From NCBI RefSeq assembly GCF_003014675.1, contig NZ_PYAU01000001.1, positions 1,550,001-1,614,000 on the forward strand: DNA of 64,000 nucleotides, read 5' to 3'. The notes under the pieces are model-generated. The model made no database searches and was not told the origin of the DNA. It saw nothing but the letters and a program-made list of their open reading frames with translations. Shown here one piece after another: positions 50,133 through 58,635 of this stretch; the stretch's first letter is position 1, and each line of letters starts with the position of its first letter. Position numbers and translations under genes: made by a program. Origin of the DNA: Labedella gwakjiensis (GTDB lineage: Bacteria > Actinomycetota > Actinomycetes > Actinomycetales > Microbacteriaceae).

Positions 50133-50171
50133 CTGAGGTGCGGGCCGCCTGTCCCCCTCAGCCTGCGGCCC
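50133..50171 (-). terminator. possible terminator after the tandem paralogue operon
   Basis: GGGCCGC (50142-50148) pairs with GCGGCCC (50165-50171), interleaved with CTGAGG/CCTCAG (50133-50138, 50156-50161). The two stems exclude each other or form a pseudoknot. It lies 18 nt past the minus-strand stop. Confidence 0.35.
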
Positions 50172-50189
50172 ACGACCCCGCGCACGGGC

Positions 50190-51002
50190 TCAGCCGTGCA
50201 GCGCGACCTCCCGGACGCGGGCTTTCCGCCCGTCCGTAGAGGAGAGGAGCCCCGCGGATTCCGCGGCCTCCTCGAGTTCCGCGATCTCGTCGGACCGGTG
50301 ACCGGAACCGTCGAGCCTGGCACGCGCATCCGCGGCGAACTCGAGCAGGCGGAACACGGTCGAGAGCTGGTCGCGACCCAGCTGGCGTGCGATGTCGGCG
50401 ACCCTCAGCCCGGATGCCGAGGCGGAGTGGAGGGCGAGCAACTCGGCGGCCGTCCAGTCCTGTCCGAAGCGGCGAGCGCGCGGATCGGCGACGGGCTCCA
50501 CGGCGCCGAAGGCCCGACGAGCGAGCTCCTCCACCACGGCGCACGGCTCGAGGTTCAGGTCGGCTGCGAGCTCGTCGAGCTGGAAGCCCCGGCGGAAGAG
50601 GCGGACGAGACCGTCGCTCTCCTGCTGCGTCCATGCTCGAGAGGCTGCGCGACGGTGGCCGACGGTCTCGCCCAGGTCGCGAGCCGGGACCTCGCGCCAC
50701 GGCTCGATGTCCTGCGTCGCGGTGTGCACGTCGTCGACGACGAACAGCGAGGCCACGACCGGAACAGGCCGGGCGGGCAGGTCCGGATCGTCGATCGCTC
50801 GCGACCGGACGTCGTCGAACTCGTCGGGCACCGCGCGTCGCTCGTTGGACTCGTCGACGTCGTCGGAGTGCGCGGCGGCGGATCGGCGCTCGAATCGCTG
50901 CGTGACATAGATGGCGACCATCACGACCATCACGCCGACCCCCAGGAACACAAGAGCGGAGAGGGTTTCCATGGTGTGCGCTGTGAACTCCACGCCGATC
51001 AC
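50190..51002 (-). CDS. membrane-anchored protein with SANT-like helical domain, paralogue B
   Basis: 270 residues. One N-terminal TM segment (LSALVFLGVGVMVVMVAIYV), a disordered acidic linker, then helical repeats: RAWTQQESDGLVRLFRRGFQ, EELARRAFGAVEPVADPRAR, QDWTAAELLALHSA, VADIARQLGRDQLS. The W-T/S-x-x-E pattern resembles SANT/Myb or sigma-4-like helices that bind DNA or protein. GTG 51002 overlaps the stop of paralogue A as GTGA. Function unknown. Confidence 0.65.
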   Translation of the reverse strand: MIGVEFTAHTMETLSALVFLGVGVMVVMVAIYVTQRFERRSAAAHSDDVDESNERRAVPDEFDDVRSRAIDDPDLPARPVPVVASLFVVDDVHTATQDIEPWREVPARDLGETVGHRRAASRAWTQQESDGLVRLFRRGFQLDELAADLNLEPCAVVEELARRAFGAVEPVADPRARRFGQDWTAAELLALHSASASGLRVADIARQLGRDQLSTVFRLLEFAADARARLDGSGHRSDEIAELEEAAESAGLLSSTDGRKARVREVALHG

Positions 51003-51661
51003 CTCACCGTCTCGGCGTGAGAGAGGCTGCGGCCGCCGCGGATGAGCTCCTGGACGACGTCGAGCTGGTCGCGACCGAGGCGTTGTGCCGTGTCGGACAG
51101 GCGGGCGTCGCCGCGGCCGACGGACTCGATGGCTGCACGGTCGGCTGCGCTCCAGGCGGCGCCGGTCCGAGGCATGGTGGGGTCGACGACGGGATCGACC
51201 GCGCCGAAGATCCGGCGGGCGAGCTCCTCCACGAGCACGCGTTCGCCGAGGCCCATCTCCGCCGCGAGCGCGGAGAGATCGGTGCCCAGGTGGAAGAGGG
51301 CGATCAGTCCGTCGCTCTCGGCCTTCGACCAGACCCGCGACCCGGCCGGCCGCCATGGGTGGGACTGGCCGACGGTCGGCAGGGCGGGGTCCACGATGCG
51401 GCGCACGGCTTCGGCGCTCACCGCGCCGATGATGGGTTCGAGCGCTGCGCTCGAATCGGGCTCCTGGCGATGTTCGGACAGGACGGCGGAGCCGAGCGCG
51501 GAAGCGGAGCCGACAGCGGACGAGGGGTCGGCCACGAGAGGTGATCGCTTCAGCCGGCGGCCGTAGCGCACCCCGAGCAGCAGGGAGACGGCCGTGACGA
51601 CGGCGATCGTCCCCGTCACGACAGGGACGGACAGAAGAAGAGCGGACGCGGGTGAGTCCAT
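50999..51661 (-). CDS. membrane-anchored protein with SANT-like helical domain, paralogue A
   Basis: 220 residues. N-terminal TM segment (VVTGTIAVVTAVSLLLGV), then RVWSKAESDGLIALFHLGTD, VEELARRIFGAVDPVVDPTM, AAWSAADRAAIESV and SDTAQRLGRDQLDV. These stretches align one-for-one with paralogue B encoded immediately downstream, so the pair is a tandem duplication. A GAGAGAGG ribosome site precedes ATG 51661. Confidence 0.65.
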   Translation of the reverse strand: MDSPASALLLSVPVVTGTIAVVTAVSLLLGVRYGRRLKRSPLVADPSSAVGSASALGSAVLSEHRQEPDSSAALEPIIGAVSAEAVRRIVDPALPTVGQSHPWRPAGSRVWSKAESDGLIALFHLGTDLSALAAEMGLGERVLVEELARRIFGAVDPVVDPTMPRTGAAWSAADRAAIESVGRGDARLSDTAQRLGRDQLDVVQELIRGGRSLSHAETVR

Positions 51662-51683
51662 GGTGATACCTCTCTCGGGTGAA

Positions 51684-51695
51684 AGGAGTACTCCT
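51684..51695. promoter_or_regulatory. 12-bp perfect palindrome upstream of the tandem paralogues
   Basis: AGGAGTACTCCT, centred 28 bp before ATG 51661. Possible operator; no regulator is encoded next to it. Confidence 0.3.
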
Positions 51696-51849
51696 CACGA
51701 TAGGTCGGCTCCCGCCGCAACGCGCGTCCCCATTCAGGTGCGCTCCGAACGGGTGACAATCCGACAATTGGGGTGTCACGAACCGGGGCCTCGGTCCTCG
51801 CGCGCCATCCGTCCGACAAGACCCCGCCGTTTCGCTAGTGTGTCCCTCG

Positions 51850-53334
51850 ATGACCTCCCTCGTCTTGCGCTCCGTCCGTCGCCCCGGCGAGACCGATCCC
51901 GTCGATGTCCACATCCGGGACGGCCTCGTCCGGAGCATCACAGCATCCGCCACGGCCTCCGCTCCCGCAGCCGGGGACGACGTCGCGGAGATCCGCGCCG
52001 ACGGCCGCTACCTCCTCCCGGGACTCTGGGACGAGCACACCCACGTGACGACGTGGGCCCTCACGGCGAAGCGCGTCGACCTGTCGTCGGCCGACTCGGC
52101 GCGCGCCACACTCGAGATCGTCGCCGGCTTCGGCACGGACACCGCGGCACCCGACGACACTCTCGTGGGCGTCGGGTTCCGCGATGCCGTGTGGGCTGAC
52201 GAGCCGTCCCTCGCCGCGATCGACGCGGTCACGGGCAGCCGGCCGACCGCACTCGTGAGCCACGACCTCCACTGCGTGTGGATCAACTCGCTCGCCGCGT
52301 CCCGTTTCGGTGTGTCGGTGGGAGCCGACGGACTGCTGCGTGAGGACGAGGCGTTCCGCGTGACCCAGGCCCTCGCGGACCTGCCAGACGCCCTCGTCGA
52401 CCAGTGGGTCTCTGAGGCAGCCGACGTTGCGGCGGCTCGGGGAGTCGTCGGCGTGGTCGACCTCGAGATGGCGTGGAACCGCGACGTGTGGCTGCGTCGA
52501 TTCGGTGGCGGCTTCCGCACGCTCCGCGTGGACGTGGGCGTGTACGCCGAGCACCTCGACCTCGCCGTCGCGGAGGGCCTGTACACCGGGGCACCGCTGT
52601 CCGAGCTGTCGGCGGGACTCCTCACCGTCGGCCCGCTCAAGGTGCTCATCGACGGCTCCCTCAACACCCGCACGGCGTATTGCGTCGACGAGTATCCGCA
52701 CGGCGGTCGGGGCATGCTCACCGTCTCGGAGGACGAGCTCGTCGCCCTGCTGACGCGAGCGAAGGACGCCGGCTTCGCACCGGCGGTGCACGCGATCGGC
52801 GACGCCGCGAACCGGGTGGCCCTCGACGCCTACGAGCGGGCCGGCGTCGTGGGCCGGGTCGAACACGCGCAGTTCCTCCGACCGGAGGAGGTGGCACGAT
52901 TCGGAGCCCTCGGTGTGACCGCGAGCGTTCAGCCGGAACACGCCCTCGACGACCGGGACGCCGCCGAGCTGAACTGGCCGGGCCAGACGAACCGCGCCTT
53001 CCCGCTGCGCTCCCTGCTCGAGGCGGGTGCGCGGCTCGCTTTCGGCTCGGACGCCCCGGTCGCCCCGCTCGACCCGTGGGTCACCATGTCAGCGGCAACG
53101 GCCCGTGCGCGCGACGACGGTCGCGCGCCGTGGCACCCCGAACAGTCCATCTCGCGCCGGGACGCCCTCGCGGCCTCAGCCCGGGGACGCACCGACGTGC
53201 GGGAGGGCGACGTCGCCGACCTCGTGCTCGTGGACGTCGACCCGCTCTCCGCTCCCGACGACGTCTTCCGGCGGATGCCCGTCTCGGCCACGCTGCTGGG
53301 CGGCCGCTTCACGTTCCGTTCGGCGTCGCTGTAG
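51850..53334 (+). CDS. amidohydrolase-family metal-dependent hydrolase (YtcJ-like)
   Basis: 494 residues. Metal-site motifs: LLPGLWDEHTHVTTW (HxH), VHAIGDAANR and EHAQFL histidines, and SDAPVAPLDPW with the catalytic Asp; a C-terminal sandwich ends VADLVLVDVDPL. It should hydrolyse an amide or imide bond of an unknown small molecule. ATG 51850 has TAGTGT (51836-51841) 8 nt upstream; a GTG at 51838 is less likely. Confidence 0.87.
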   Translation: MTSLVLRSVRRPGETDPVDVHIRDGLVRSITASATASAPAAGDDVAEIRADGRYLLPGLWDEHTHVTTWALTAKRVDLSSADSARATLEIVAGFGTDTAAPDDTLVGVGFRDAVWADEPSLAAIDAVTGSRPTALVSHDLHCVWINSLAASRFGVSVGADGLLREDEAFRVTQALADLPDALVDQWVSEAADVAAARGVVGVVDLEMAWNRDVWLRRFGGGFRTLRVDVGVYAEHLDLAVAEGLYTGAPLSELSAGLLTVGPLKVLIDGSLNTRTAYCVDEYPHGGRGMLTVSEDELVALLTRAKDAGFAPAVHAIGDAANRVALDAYERAGVVGRVEHAQFLRPEEVARFGALGVTASVQPEHALDDRDAAELNWPGQTNRAFPLRSLLEAGARLAFGSDAPVAPLDPWVTMSAATARARDDGRAPWHPEQSISRRDALAASARGRTDVREGDVADLVLVDVDPLSAPDDVFRRMPVSATLLGGRFTFRSASL

Positions 53335-53347
53335 CTGCGAGCACTGC

Positions 53348-53920
53348 TCAGCGGTAGTGCCGCTCGCCGCGCGCCGCCTTCTCCACGACGTCGGCGATGC
53401 GCGCCGCGCGGACGGACGGCGTCTTGATGTTGCCGATCCGGAAGTAGATCTGGAAGCGCTGCACAGCGGTGAGGCCGGCGATGAAAGCCGCCGCCTCCGG
53501 GTTCGCGTCGAGCGCGGCCTGGAGCTCAGGCGACGGCGCCGCGTCCTTCTGCCGATACGCGGCATCCCACCGTCCGTCGGCCTGCGCCCGCTCCACCTCG
53601 GCGAGACCCGACGGCTGCATGCGTCCCTCGGCGATGAGACGGGCGACGTGCTCGCGGTTGATCTGCGACCACGGACTGCTCTTCCGCCGCGGGGTGAATG
53701 CGCTGAGCGTGTAGTCGTCGTCGAACCGACCGGCTTGGCCGTCGATCCATCCGTAGCAGAGCGCCACGTCGAGCGCCTCCGACCACGTGATGCCCGGAGC
53801 TGACGAGCTCTTCTTGCGCAGCTTGAGCCGCACCCCGCTGTCGTCGGGCGAACCGGCCAGGTACTGCTCCCACTGCTCGATCGTGAGGTCGAGGATGGGC
53901 TTGTCCGCGAAGCTCACCAT
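53348..53920 (-). CDS. YdeI/OmpD-associated family protein
   Basis: 190 residues with the YdeI/OmpD-associated pattern: WEQYLAGSPDDSGVRLKLRK, ITWSEALDVALCYGWIDGQA, FTPRRKSSPWSQINREHVAR and a C-terminal IYFRIGNIKTPSVRAARI. Members protect against peptides or have unknown roles. ATG 53920 has TACACT 7 nt upstream on the minus strand. Confidence 0.85.
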   Translation of the reverse strand: MVSFADKPILDLTIEQWEQYLAGSPDDSGVRLKLRKKSSSAPGITWSEALDVALCYGWIDGQAGRFDDDYTLSAFTPRRKSSPWSQINREHVARLIAEGRMQPSGLAEVERAQADGRWDAAYRQKDAAPSPELQAALDANPEAAAFIAGLTAVQRFQIYFRIGNIKTPSVRAARIADVVEKAARGERHYR

Positions 53921-53974
53921 GTGGCTCAGTGTAGAAGCGACCGCCGACGTTCGCGCATTGTCTCGAGGCGCCGC

Positions 53975-54544
53975 TCAGTCGTCGAAGCGCACAGCGCTCG
54001 GGCCGGAGGTCGCATCGATCGGTGTGACGGGCTCGCCCGTCTCCGGTTCGACGGCCGAGCCGGGAAGCGCATCAGCCTGCGCGGCGGAGACATCCGTTGA
54101 CGCCGACTCGGCATCGGCGATCTCGCGCTGCGGGAGGTCCGCCGCGGGGACGCCCTCCGGCACGTAGACGCCGATCGGGTCGACACGGGCCGGCTCGCCG
54201 CTCTCCGACGGTTCGGCTCCCGCCGGCACGATGTCCTCCGCCGCCACCGGGGTGACCGCCGGGGCGTAGGAGCCCTCCGGCTCGTAGGCGCCCGCGACAC
54301 CGTAGGCGCTCGTGCCCTCGTACGCGTCCGCGACGCCGATAGCCGGCTCCCCCGTGTACACGTCGTCACCGGAGTAGGTGGAGGCGCCGCGGAACACCTC
54401 ATCGGGCCGGTAGGCCTCGACCCCCTCGAAGACGGGCGAGCCCACGTCCGCGATCGGCGCCCGATCGACGTCGGCGCCGACCTCGCTCGCGATGGGGGCG
54501 GTGCCCTCCGTCTGTCCGGAGGTGTTCTCGTCTGGGTCCGTCAT
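53975..54544 (-). CDS. acidic disordered protein with tyrosine-rich repeats
   Basis: 189 residues, strongly acidic, with no hydrophobic core. The centre has a repeating pattern of about ten residues built on aromatic-Gly/Glu units (VEAYRPDE, ASTYSGDD, VYTGEPA, DAYEGTS, AYGVAGA, YEPEGS). Likely intrinsically disordered; could be a low-complexity cytosolic or cell-surface linker. No family recognised; the frame is supported by clean start (54544) and composition. Confidence 0.5.
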   Translation of the reverse strand: MTDPDENTSGQTEGTAPIASEVGADVDRAPIADVGSPVFEGVEAYRPDEVFRGASTYSGDDVYTGEPAIGVADAYEGTSAYGVAGAYEPEGSYAPAVTPVAAEDIVPAGAEPSESGEPARVDPIGVYVPEGVPAADLPQREIADAESASTDVSAAQADALPGSAVEPETGEPVTPIDATSGPSAVRFDD

Positions 54545-54641
54545 GCATCCAGGCTCGCACAGCGACCGGTGCGGCTCCAGGGGTGGACGGAGCCCGCGCA
54601 CCGCTGGGCCCGGCCTGTCGTCCGCGACGTCGCGCAGATAC

Positions 54642-54694
54642 GACGACGACCGCCGCACGGTGCCCGGGACGGGCGGTGCACGGCGGTCGTCGTC
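54642..54694. terminator. large hairpin, probable terminator
   Basis: GACGACGACCGCCG (54642-54655) and CGGCGGTCGTCGTC (54681-54694), perfect 14-bp stem, with GCCC/GGGC inside. Lies between the 54811 gene's end and the start of the next minus-strand gene. Confidence 0.65.
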
Positions 54695-54770
54695 AGGCCG
54701 GCGGGAGCAGGACTGCACAGGTCGAGCTCTGGCGGCGGTGCCTCACACGGACGCACCCGTGGGAGACACG

Positions 54771-54802
54771 CGTGCCGACCTGCCCCCCAGCCGGTCGGCA
54801 CG
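54771..54802 (-). terminator. terminator of the 84-aa gene
   Basis: CGTGCCGACC (54771-54780) and GGTCGGCACG (54793-54802), 12-nt loop. Starts 8 bp past the stop of the minus-strand gene at 54811. Confidence 0.7.
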
Positions 54803-54810
54803 CACGAGGG

Positions 54811-55065
54811 TCAGGCTCCGCGCGCGATGTCCTCGCGAACGGCGCCTTCACGAGCAGCGAGCTGCGCGATCTCGAAGCCGAGCTGGATGGCTCCGACGCG
54901 TGCTCCCTTGAGGCTGCGGCGCGCGATGACCACGTCGTCCTCGGTGACGGCCCACGGGAAGCCGTCGCCGAGGTAGGCGATCTGCTCCGCGGGAAGGCGG
55001 TTGAGGAGACGGTCGGCTTTCTGGACCGTTTCCCAGATGGTGTCTTCGTCGATTCGGGTGATCAT
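54811..55065 (-). CDS. 84-aa protein of a duplicated small family, copy 1
   Basis: Sequence begins MITRIDEDTIWETVQKADRL and has the core IAYLGDGFPWAVTEDDVVIA, also present in the 81-aa protein at 55592-55837. No membrane segment. Expected to be a compact cytosolic protein of unknown role. Its promoter lies in a 526-bp region that also holds a partial third copy of its 5' end. Own terminator at 54771-54802. Confidence 0.65.
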   Translation of the reverse strand: MITRIDEDTIWETVQKADRLLNRLPAEQIAYLGDGFPWAVTEDDVVIARRSLKGARVGAIQLGFEIAQLAAREGAVREDIARGA

Positions 55066-55591
55066 TTGCTAGGGCTTTCTTTCGGGTTCACTACAGAAGA
55101 GCGCGATCGACGTGAATCATGACGCGGGTACGTCGAGAAATTCGGATCACGATCTTGGACCGCGCGATTGCGCCGTCGTGCCCCCGGATATCGGGAAGAA
55201 GTCAGGTCGGGAAGGCCTGCGGGGGCGGAGGAGGGGCGTGGTGCAACGGTGGGATCGATCTCGGGTTCGATCCTCCGAGAAGGGTGTTCAGCGGAGCTCT
55301 ATCACCGCCGCAGACGGTCGGGGGGTCAGTTGCGCATCTCGCACGGCTCGTCGGCGATCGGTCAGCGGACGCGACGGCGAGGCTACTTCATCGATTCGGG
55401 TAATCAATTCAGTACTTTCTATTCGGGTAAATCCAATACAACGCGAAAGCAAACTCCCGGTGTAGCCCCCGTCCGGGTGTCACCCCCGGAGAGGGGACAC
55501 ATCGTCCGCGCCGTTTCCGGAGGGTGATGACAGCGTCAGAGGGACGACGTCGAAAAGGAGGACGTCGAGAAGTCAGGGCCGCCGTGGCGGA
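55066..55591. other. 526-bp non-coding region with a remnant third copy of the small-gene 5' end
   Basis: Minus strand 55405 to about 55385 reads TTG ATT ACC CGA ATC GAT GAA (M/L-I-T-R-I-D-E), matching the first codons of the 84-aa gene; the bases before it (TTTCTATTCGGGTAA...TACA) also match that gene's upstream region (TTTCTTTCGGGTT...TACA). ATTCGGGTAA is repeated at 55394-55403 and 55421-55430. The rest of the reading frame has decayed. A direct repeat CCCGGTGTAGCCCCCG / CCGGGTGTCACCCCCG lies near 55456-55488. No other gene seen. Confidence 0.5.
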
Positions 55592-55837
55592 TCATGCCGT
55601 GTCGCTCAGAGCCGCGGTCTCGGATTCCGACAGGAGCGCGAGCTGCCGGCCGAGCTCGATGGCATGCAGGCGCGGACCGAGTAGATGCGTGCGGGCGACC
55701 CCGACATCCTCATCCGTGACGGCCCAGGGGAAGTCGTCGCCGAGGTACGCGATCTGTCGCGTGGGCAGGATGCCCAGAATCCGGTCCGCCTTCATGACGC
55801 ACAGCCAGGTCGCCTCGTCGTTGATGAGCGAGATCAT
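55592..55837 (-). CDS. 81-aa protein of a duplicated small family, copy 2
   Basis: Begins MISLINDEATWLCVMKADRI and shares the core IAYLGDDFPWAVTDEDVGVA with the 84-aa protein at 54811-55065; roughly 45% of positions agree by eye. TTAGGAGG precedes ATG 55837, a strong ribosome site. Unknown function. Confidence 0.65.
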   Translation of the reverse strand: MISLINDEATWLCVMKADRILGILPTRQIAYLGDDFPWAVTDEDVGVARTHLLGPRLHAIELGRQLALLSESETAALSDTA

Positions 55838-56137
55838 TCGAGCCTCCTAACGCTCTGCGGCGCCCCGGCACGCCCGATATCGGGCTGCGGAGCAAACCCC
55901 CGCCTCCATCTGTACCCTATTCGGGGGGCGTCGTGCAGCCCTTGTGCACCGCTATCTGACGAGATCTCAGGTTTCGCCCAGGTGCGATTCCGGACCTGGC
56001 GCCCGACATCCCGTCCTCCGGATGACAGCAGGGGCGGACTCCGTCCAGAATGGTGAGGCGGGCTTCGATCCACCGGATCGGCGAAGACTCCGCTCGTCGA
56101 TATCGATGAACGACGCTGGCACGGGGGTGGGGAACAC
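55838..56137. other. 300-bp intergenic region between divergent genes
   Basis: Contains a perfect 14-bp palindrome, GCCCGATATCGGGC (55872-55885), near the start of the 81-aa gene, and the likely promoters of both flanking genes. No coding frame that I can support. Confidence 0.4.
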
Positions 56138-56686
56138 ATGCTCGACTTCGCCCGCTTCCAGAGCGCGCTCGGCGTGGACGGCGGCCTCGAGCGTGAGGGG
56201 ATACGACTGGCGGCCGAGACCCTCACCGGCCTCCGCGGCCACGAGGCGTACGCGCTCGCCTGGTTCGAGAACTGGTCGCGGGACGGTCAGCCGGCCGACG
56301 GGCGCATCGCCATCGACGGTCCGTATCAACCGTCCCCGGACGTCGACGTGTCGGACTTCGCGGTCGCGGGCTACGCGAGGACCGGTGACGAACCCGCGGC
56401 GCCCGCCCTCGATCGGCCGTCGACGCGTCGCGCGGCGAGAGCAGCGGCCGAGGGAAGCGGTGGCGACCAGGTCGTCGTGATGACAGCGGTGCCCGACCAG
56501 CCACAGGCCTCGACGCCCCGGGCTCCTGCGCCGGGGTGGTATCCGTCGCCGTCGAGGGCGAGCCACGAGCAGTGGTGGGACGGACGCGCATGGACGGCCG
56601 AGCATCGCTCGGTCCCCGCGCATCCCCGCGGGCTCGCTCGTCTCCTGCGTCGTCGGCGGACCTCGGAGGAGCGGATCAGCCGCTGA
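56138..56686 (+). CDS. DUF2510-domain protein
   Basis: 182 residues. N-terminal ~110 residues are globular (FARFQSALGVDGGLEREGIR, DVSDFAVAGYARTGDEP); the C-terminal DUF2510 motif (APGWYPSPSRASHEQWWDGR, WTAEHR) lacks the TM segment that usually follows. Basic C-terminal tail. ATG 56138 with GGTGGGGAA upstream. The last 11 bp overlap the convergent gene. Function unknown. Confidence 0.65.
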   Translation: MLDFARFQSALGVDGGLEREGIRLAAETLTGLRGHEAYALAWFENWSRDGQPADGRIAIDGPYQPSPDVDVSDFAVAGYARTGDEPAAPALDRPSTRRAARAAAEGSGGDQVVVMTAVPDQPQASTPRAPAPGWYPSPSRASHEQWWDGRAWTAEHRSVPAHPRGLARLLRRRRTSEERISR

Positions 56687-57026
56687 GTGGACGCAGCGCG
56701 TCGCCGGGAGGGAACGGCAGCGAATAGAACACCTGGGGAGCGGTCATGTCTCCCCAGTCGTCCTTCTTCACGCGGATCCGGTGCGCCGACACCTCCGCGA
56801 GGCGCACCCGCAACCACGCGTCGCCCTCGAGTCTCATCTCGAACGGCTCGGCGAGGTAACCGATCCCGAGCTCGTCGAGGACTTCTTCGGCCTCCAGCCA
56901 GTCGACGGGCGCCGTCCGATCACGGCCGAGCAGGTCGACCACGACGAAGCCCTCTCCGTCCGGCCGCATCCAACCGAGGAGCTCACCGTCGCGACCACGA
57001 CGGTGCTCGATCCAGTCCTCTCTCAT
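56676..57026 (-). CDS. small conserved protein, 116 aa
   Basis: Starts MREDWIEHRRGRDGELLGWM, with a beta-rich centre (FVVVDLLGRDRTAPVDWLEA, FEMRLEGDAWLRVRLAEVSA). ATG 57026 has TAGGCT 7 nt upstream on the minus strand; an in-frame ATG at 57050 would overlap the upstream gene. Cytosolic, unknown function. Confidence 0.6.
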   Translation of the reverse strand: MREDWIEHRRGRDGELLGWMRPDGEGFVVVDLLGRDRTAPVDWLEAEEVLDELGIGYLAEPFEMRLEGDAWLRVRLAEVSAHRIRVKKDDWGDMTAPQVFYSLPFPPGDALRPLSG

Positions 57027-57049
57027 GCCGAGGAGCCTACCGAGCGCCA

Positions 57050-58540
57050 TCAGCCGTCGTGGCGAGCGGCCTCCGCCGTGATGCGCCGCGCCATTCCGGC
57101 GAAGATCACGCCGTGGAACGGCAGGATCGCGAACCAGTAGAGCCGGCCGGTGAGACCGTGGGGGAAGAACACGGCACGCTGCCGGTAGCTCGAGCCCGTC
57201 GCGGTCGGCTCCACGCTCATCTCGAGCCACGCGAGCCCCGGCACCTTCATCTCGGCGCGGAGGCGCAGGAAGCGGCCGCGGTCGAGCTTCTCCACGCGCC
57301 ACCAGTCGAGGGCCTCGCCGATGTTGAGCCGGGTGGGGTGACGGCGGCCGCGGCGCAGGCCGACCCCGCCCACGAGCTTGTCCATCCAGCCGCGCACGGC
57401 CCAGGCGAGGGGGAAGGAGTACCAGCCGTTCTCGCCGCCGATCGCCTCGATCACGGTCCACACCTTGTCGGGCGACGCCTCCGTCTCGCGCGTGCGGTCG
57501 TCGGTGAAGACCGTGTGTCCGGACCAGTCCGGGTCGCTCGGCAGCGGGTCGCTCGGGGCGTCCGCGACGGAGGCATCCTGCCAGCTCGTCTCCACGGCGC
57601 CGTCGCGCACCTTCGTGAGCGCGAGCTGTACCGCGCGGCGGTAGCCCGTGAGCCCGCCATCGGGTTCCGGGATGTAGGCGTCGATGTCGTGCTCGCGCAC
57701 CACGCACTCGTGCTGCAGCGATTCGACGAGAGGCATCGCGAGGCTGCGCGGGATCGGCGTCACGAGGTTCACCCAGTGGGAGGCGAGCCGCGGAGTGAGC
57801 ACGGGCAGAGGCGCGATCGGTCGCTGCGGCAGCCCAGCCTCCACGGCGTAGCCGTTCATCATCTGGCCGTATCGCAGAACGTCGGGTCCGCCGATGTCGA
57901 ACGCCCGGTTCACGTCGGCGGGTAGATCGGCCGCCCCGATCAGGTAGTGCATCACGTCGCGGACCGCGATCGGCTGGATCTTGTTCCGCACCCAGCGCGG
58001 CGCCGGCATGTACGGCAGCACCTCGGTGAGGTGGCGGACCATCTCGAACGACGCGGAACCCGAACCGATCACGACGCCCGCCTGGAGCACGGCGGTGGGC
58101 ACGCCCGAGGCGAGGAGGATCTCGCCCACCTCCGTGCGCGACTGCAGGTGGCGGGAGAGCTTCACGTCGTCCGGGTGGAGGCCGCCGAGGTAGACGAGGC
58201 GGGAGACGTCTGAGCGCTTGGCGACGCGCGCCACGTTCTCGGCGGAGCGACGCTCGGAGTCCTCGAACCCGGCCTTCCCGTGCGATCCGGTCATCGAGTG
58301 CACGAGGTAGTACGCCACGTCAACGTCGGCGAAGGCCGCGTCGAGGGTGGAGGCGTCGAGGAGGTCACCCCGCACGATCTCCACGTCGCCCGCCCACGGC
58401 ACGTCGCGCAGGCGGTCGGGGTTCCGGGCGAGCACCCGGACGCGGTAGCCCGCCTCGAGAAGTCGCGGGGCGAGTCGACCACCGATGTAACCGGTCGAGC
58501 CGGTGACGAGCGCGAGCCTGCGGGTGTCGGGAGTGTCCAT
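57050..58540 (-). CDS. NmrA-like SDR fused to DUF2867
   Basis: 496 residues. N-terminal atypical SDR with LVTGSTGYIGGRLAPRLLEA and YYLVHSMTG; C-terminal DUF2867 domain (from ~340: ASPDKVWTVIEAIGGENGWY, WRVEKLDRGRFLRLRAEMKV) of START-like shape that could bind a hydrophobic ligand. A known fusion in actinobacteria, of unknown substrate. ATG 58540 has TAACGT 7 nt upstream on the minus strand. Confidence 0.85.
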   Translation of the reverse strand: MDTPDTRRLALVTGSTGYIGGRLAPRLLEAGYRVRVLARNPDRLRDVPWAGDVEIVRGDLLDASTLDAAFADVDVAYYLVHSMTGSHGKAGFEDSERRSAENVARVAKRSDVSRLVYLGGLHPDDVKLSRHLQSRTEVGEILLASGVPTAVLQAGVVIGSGSASFEMVRHLTEVLPYMPAPRWVRNKIQPIAVRDVMHYLIGAADLPADVNRAFDIGGPDVLRYGQMMNGYAVEAGLPQRPIAPLPVLTPRLASHWVNLVTPIPRSLAMPLVESLQHECVVREHDIDAYIPEPDGGLTGYRRAVQLALTKVRDGAVETSWQDASVADAPSDPLPSDPDWSGHTVFTDDRTRETEASPDKVWTVIEAIGGENGWYSFPLAWAVRGWMDKLVGGVGLRRGRRHPTRLNIGEALDWWRVEKLDRGRFLRLRAEMKVPGLAWLEMSVEPTATGSSYRQRAVFFPHGLTGRLYWFAILPFHGVIFAGMARRITAEAARHDG

Positions 58541-58635
58541 ACTCCGACGTTACGTCTCCCGCCTGTACTCCGTCCCCCGTTGCGCGGGCCCCCGACCCGC
58601 GGTACCCCGTTTCGCCCCTCCCACACCCCCCACAT

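Noticed and set aside
55232-55282. tRNA-like stretch with a D-arm-like GTGGTGCAACGGTGG and T-loop-like GGGTTCGATCC
   Set aside because: No anticodon arm fits between the two halves and the T-stem and acceptor stem do not pair. At most a decayed tRNA; probably chance.
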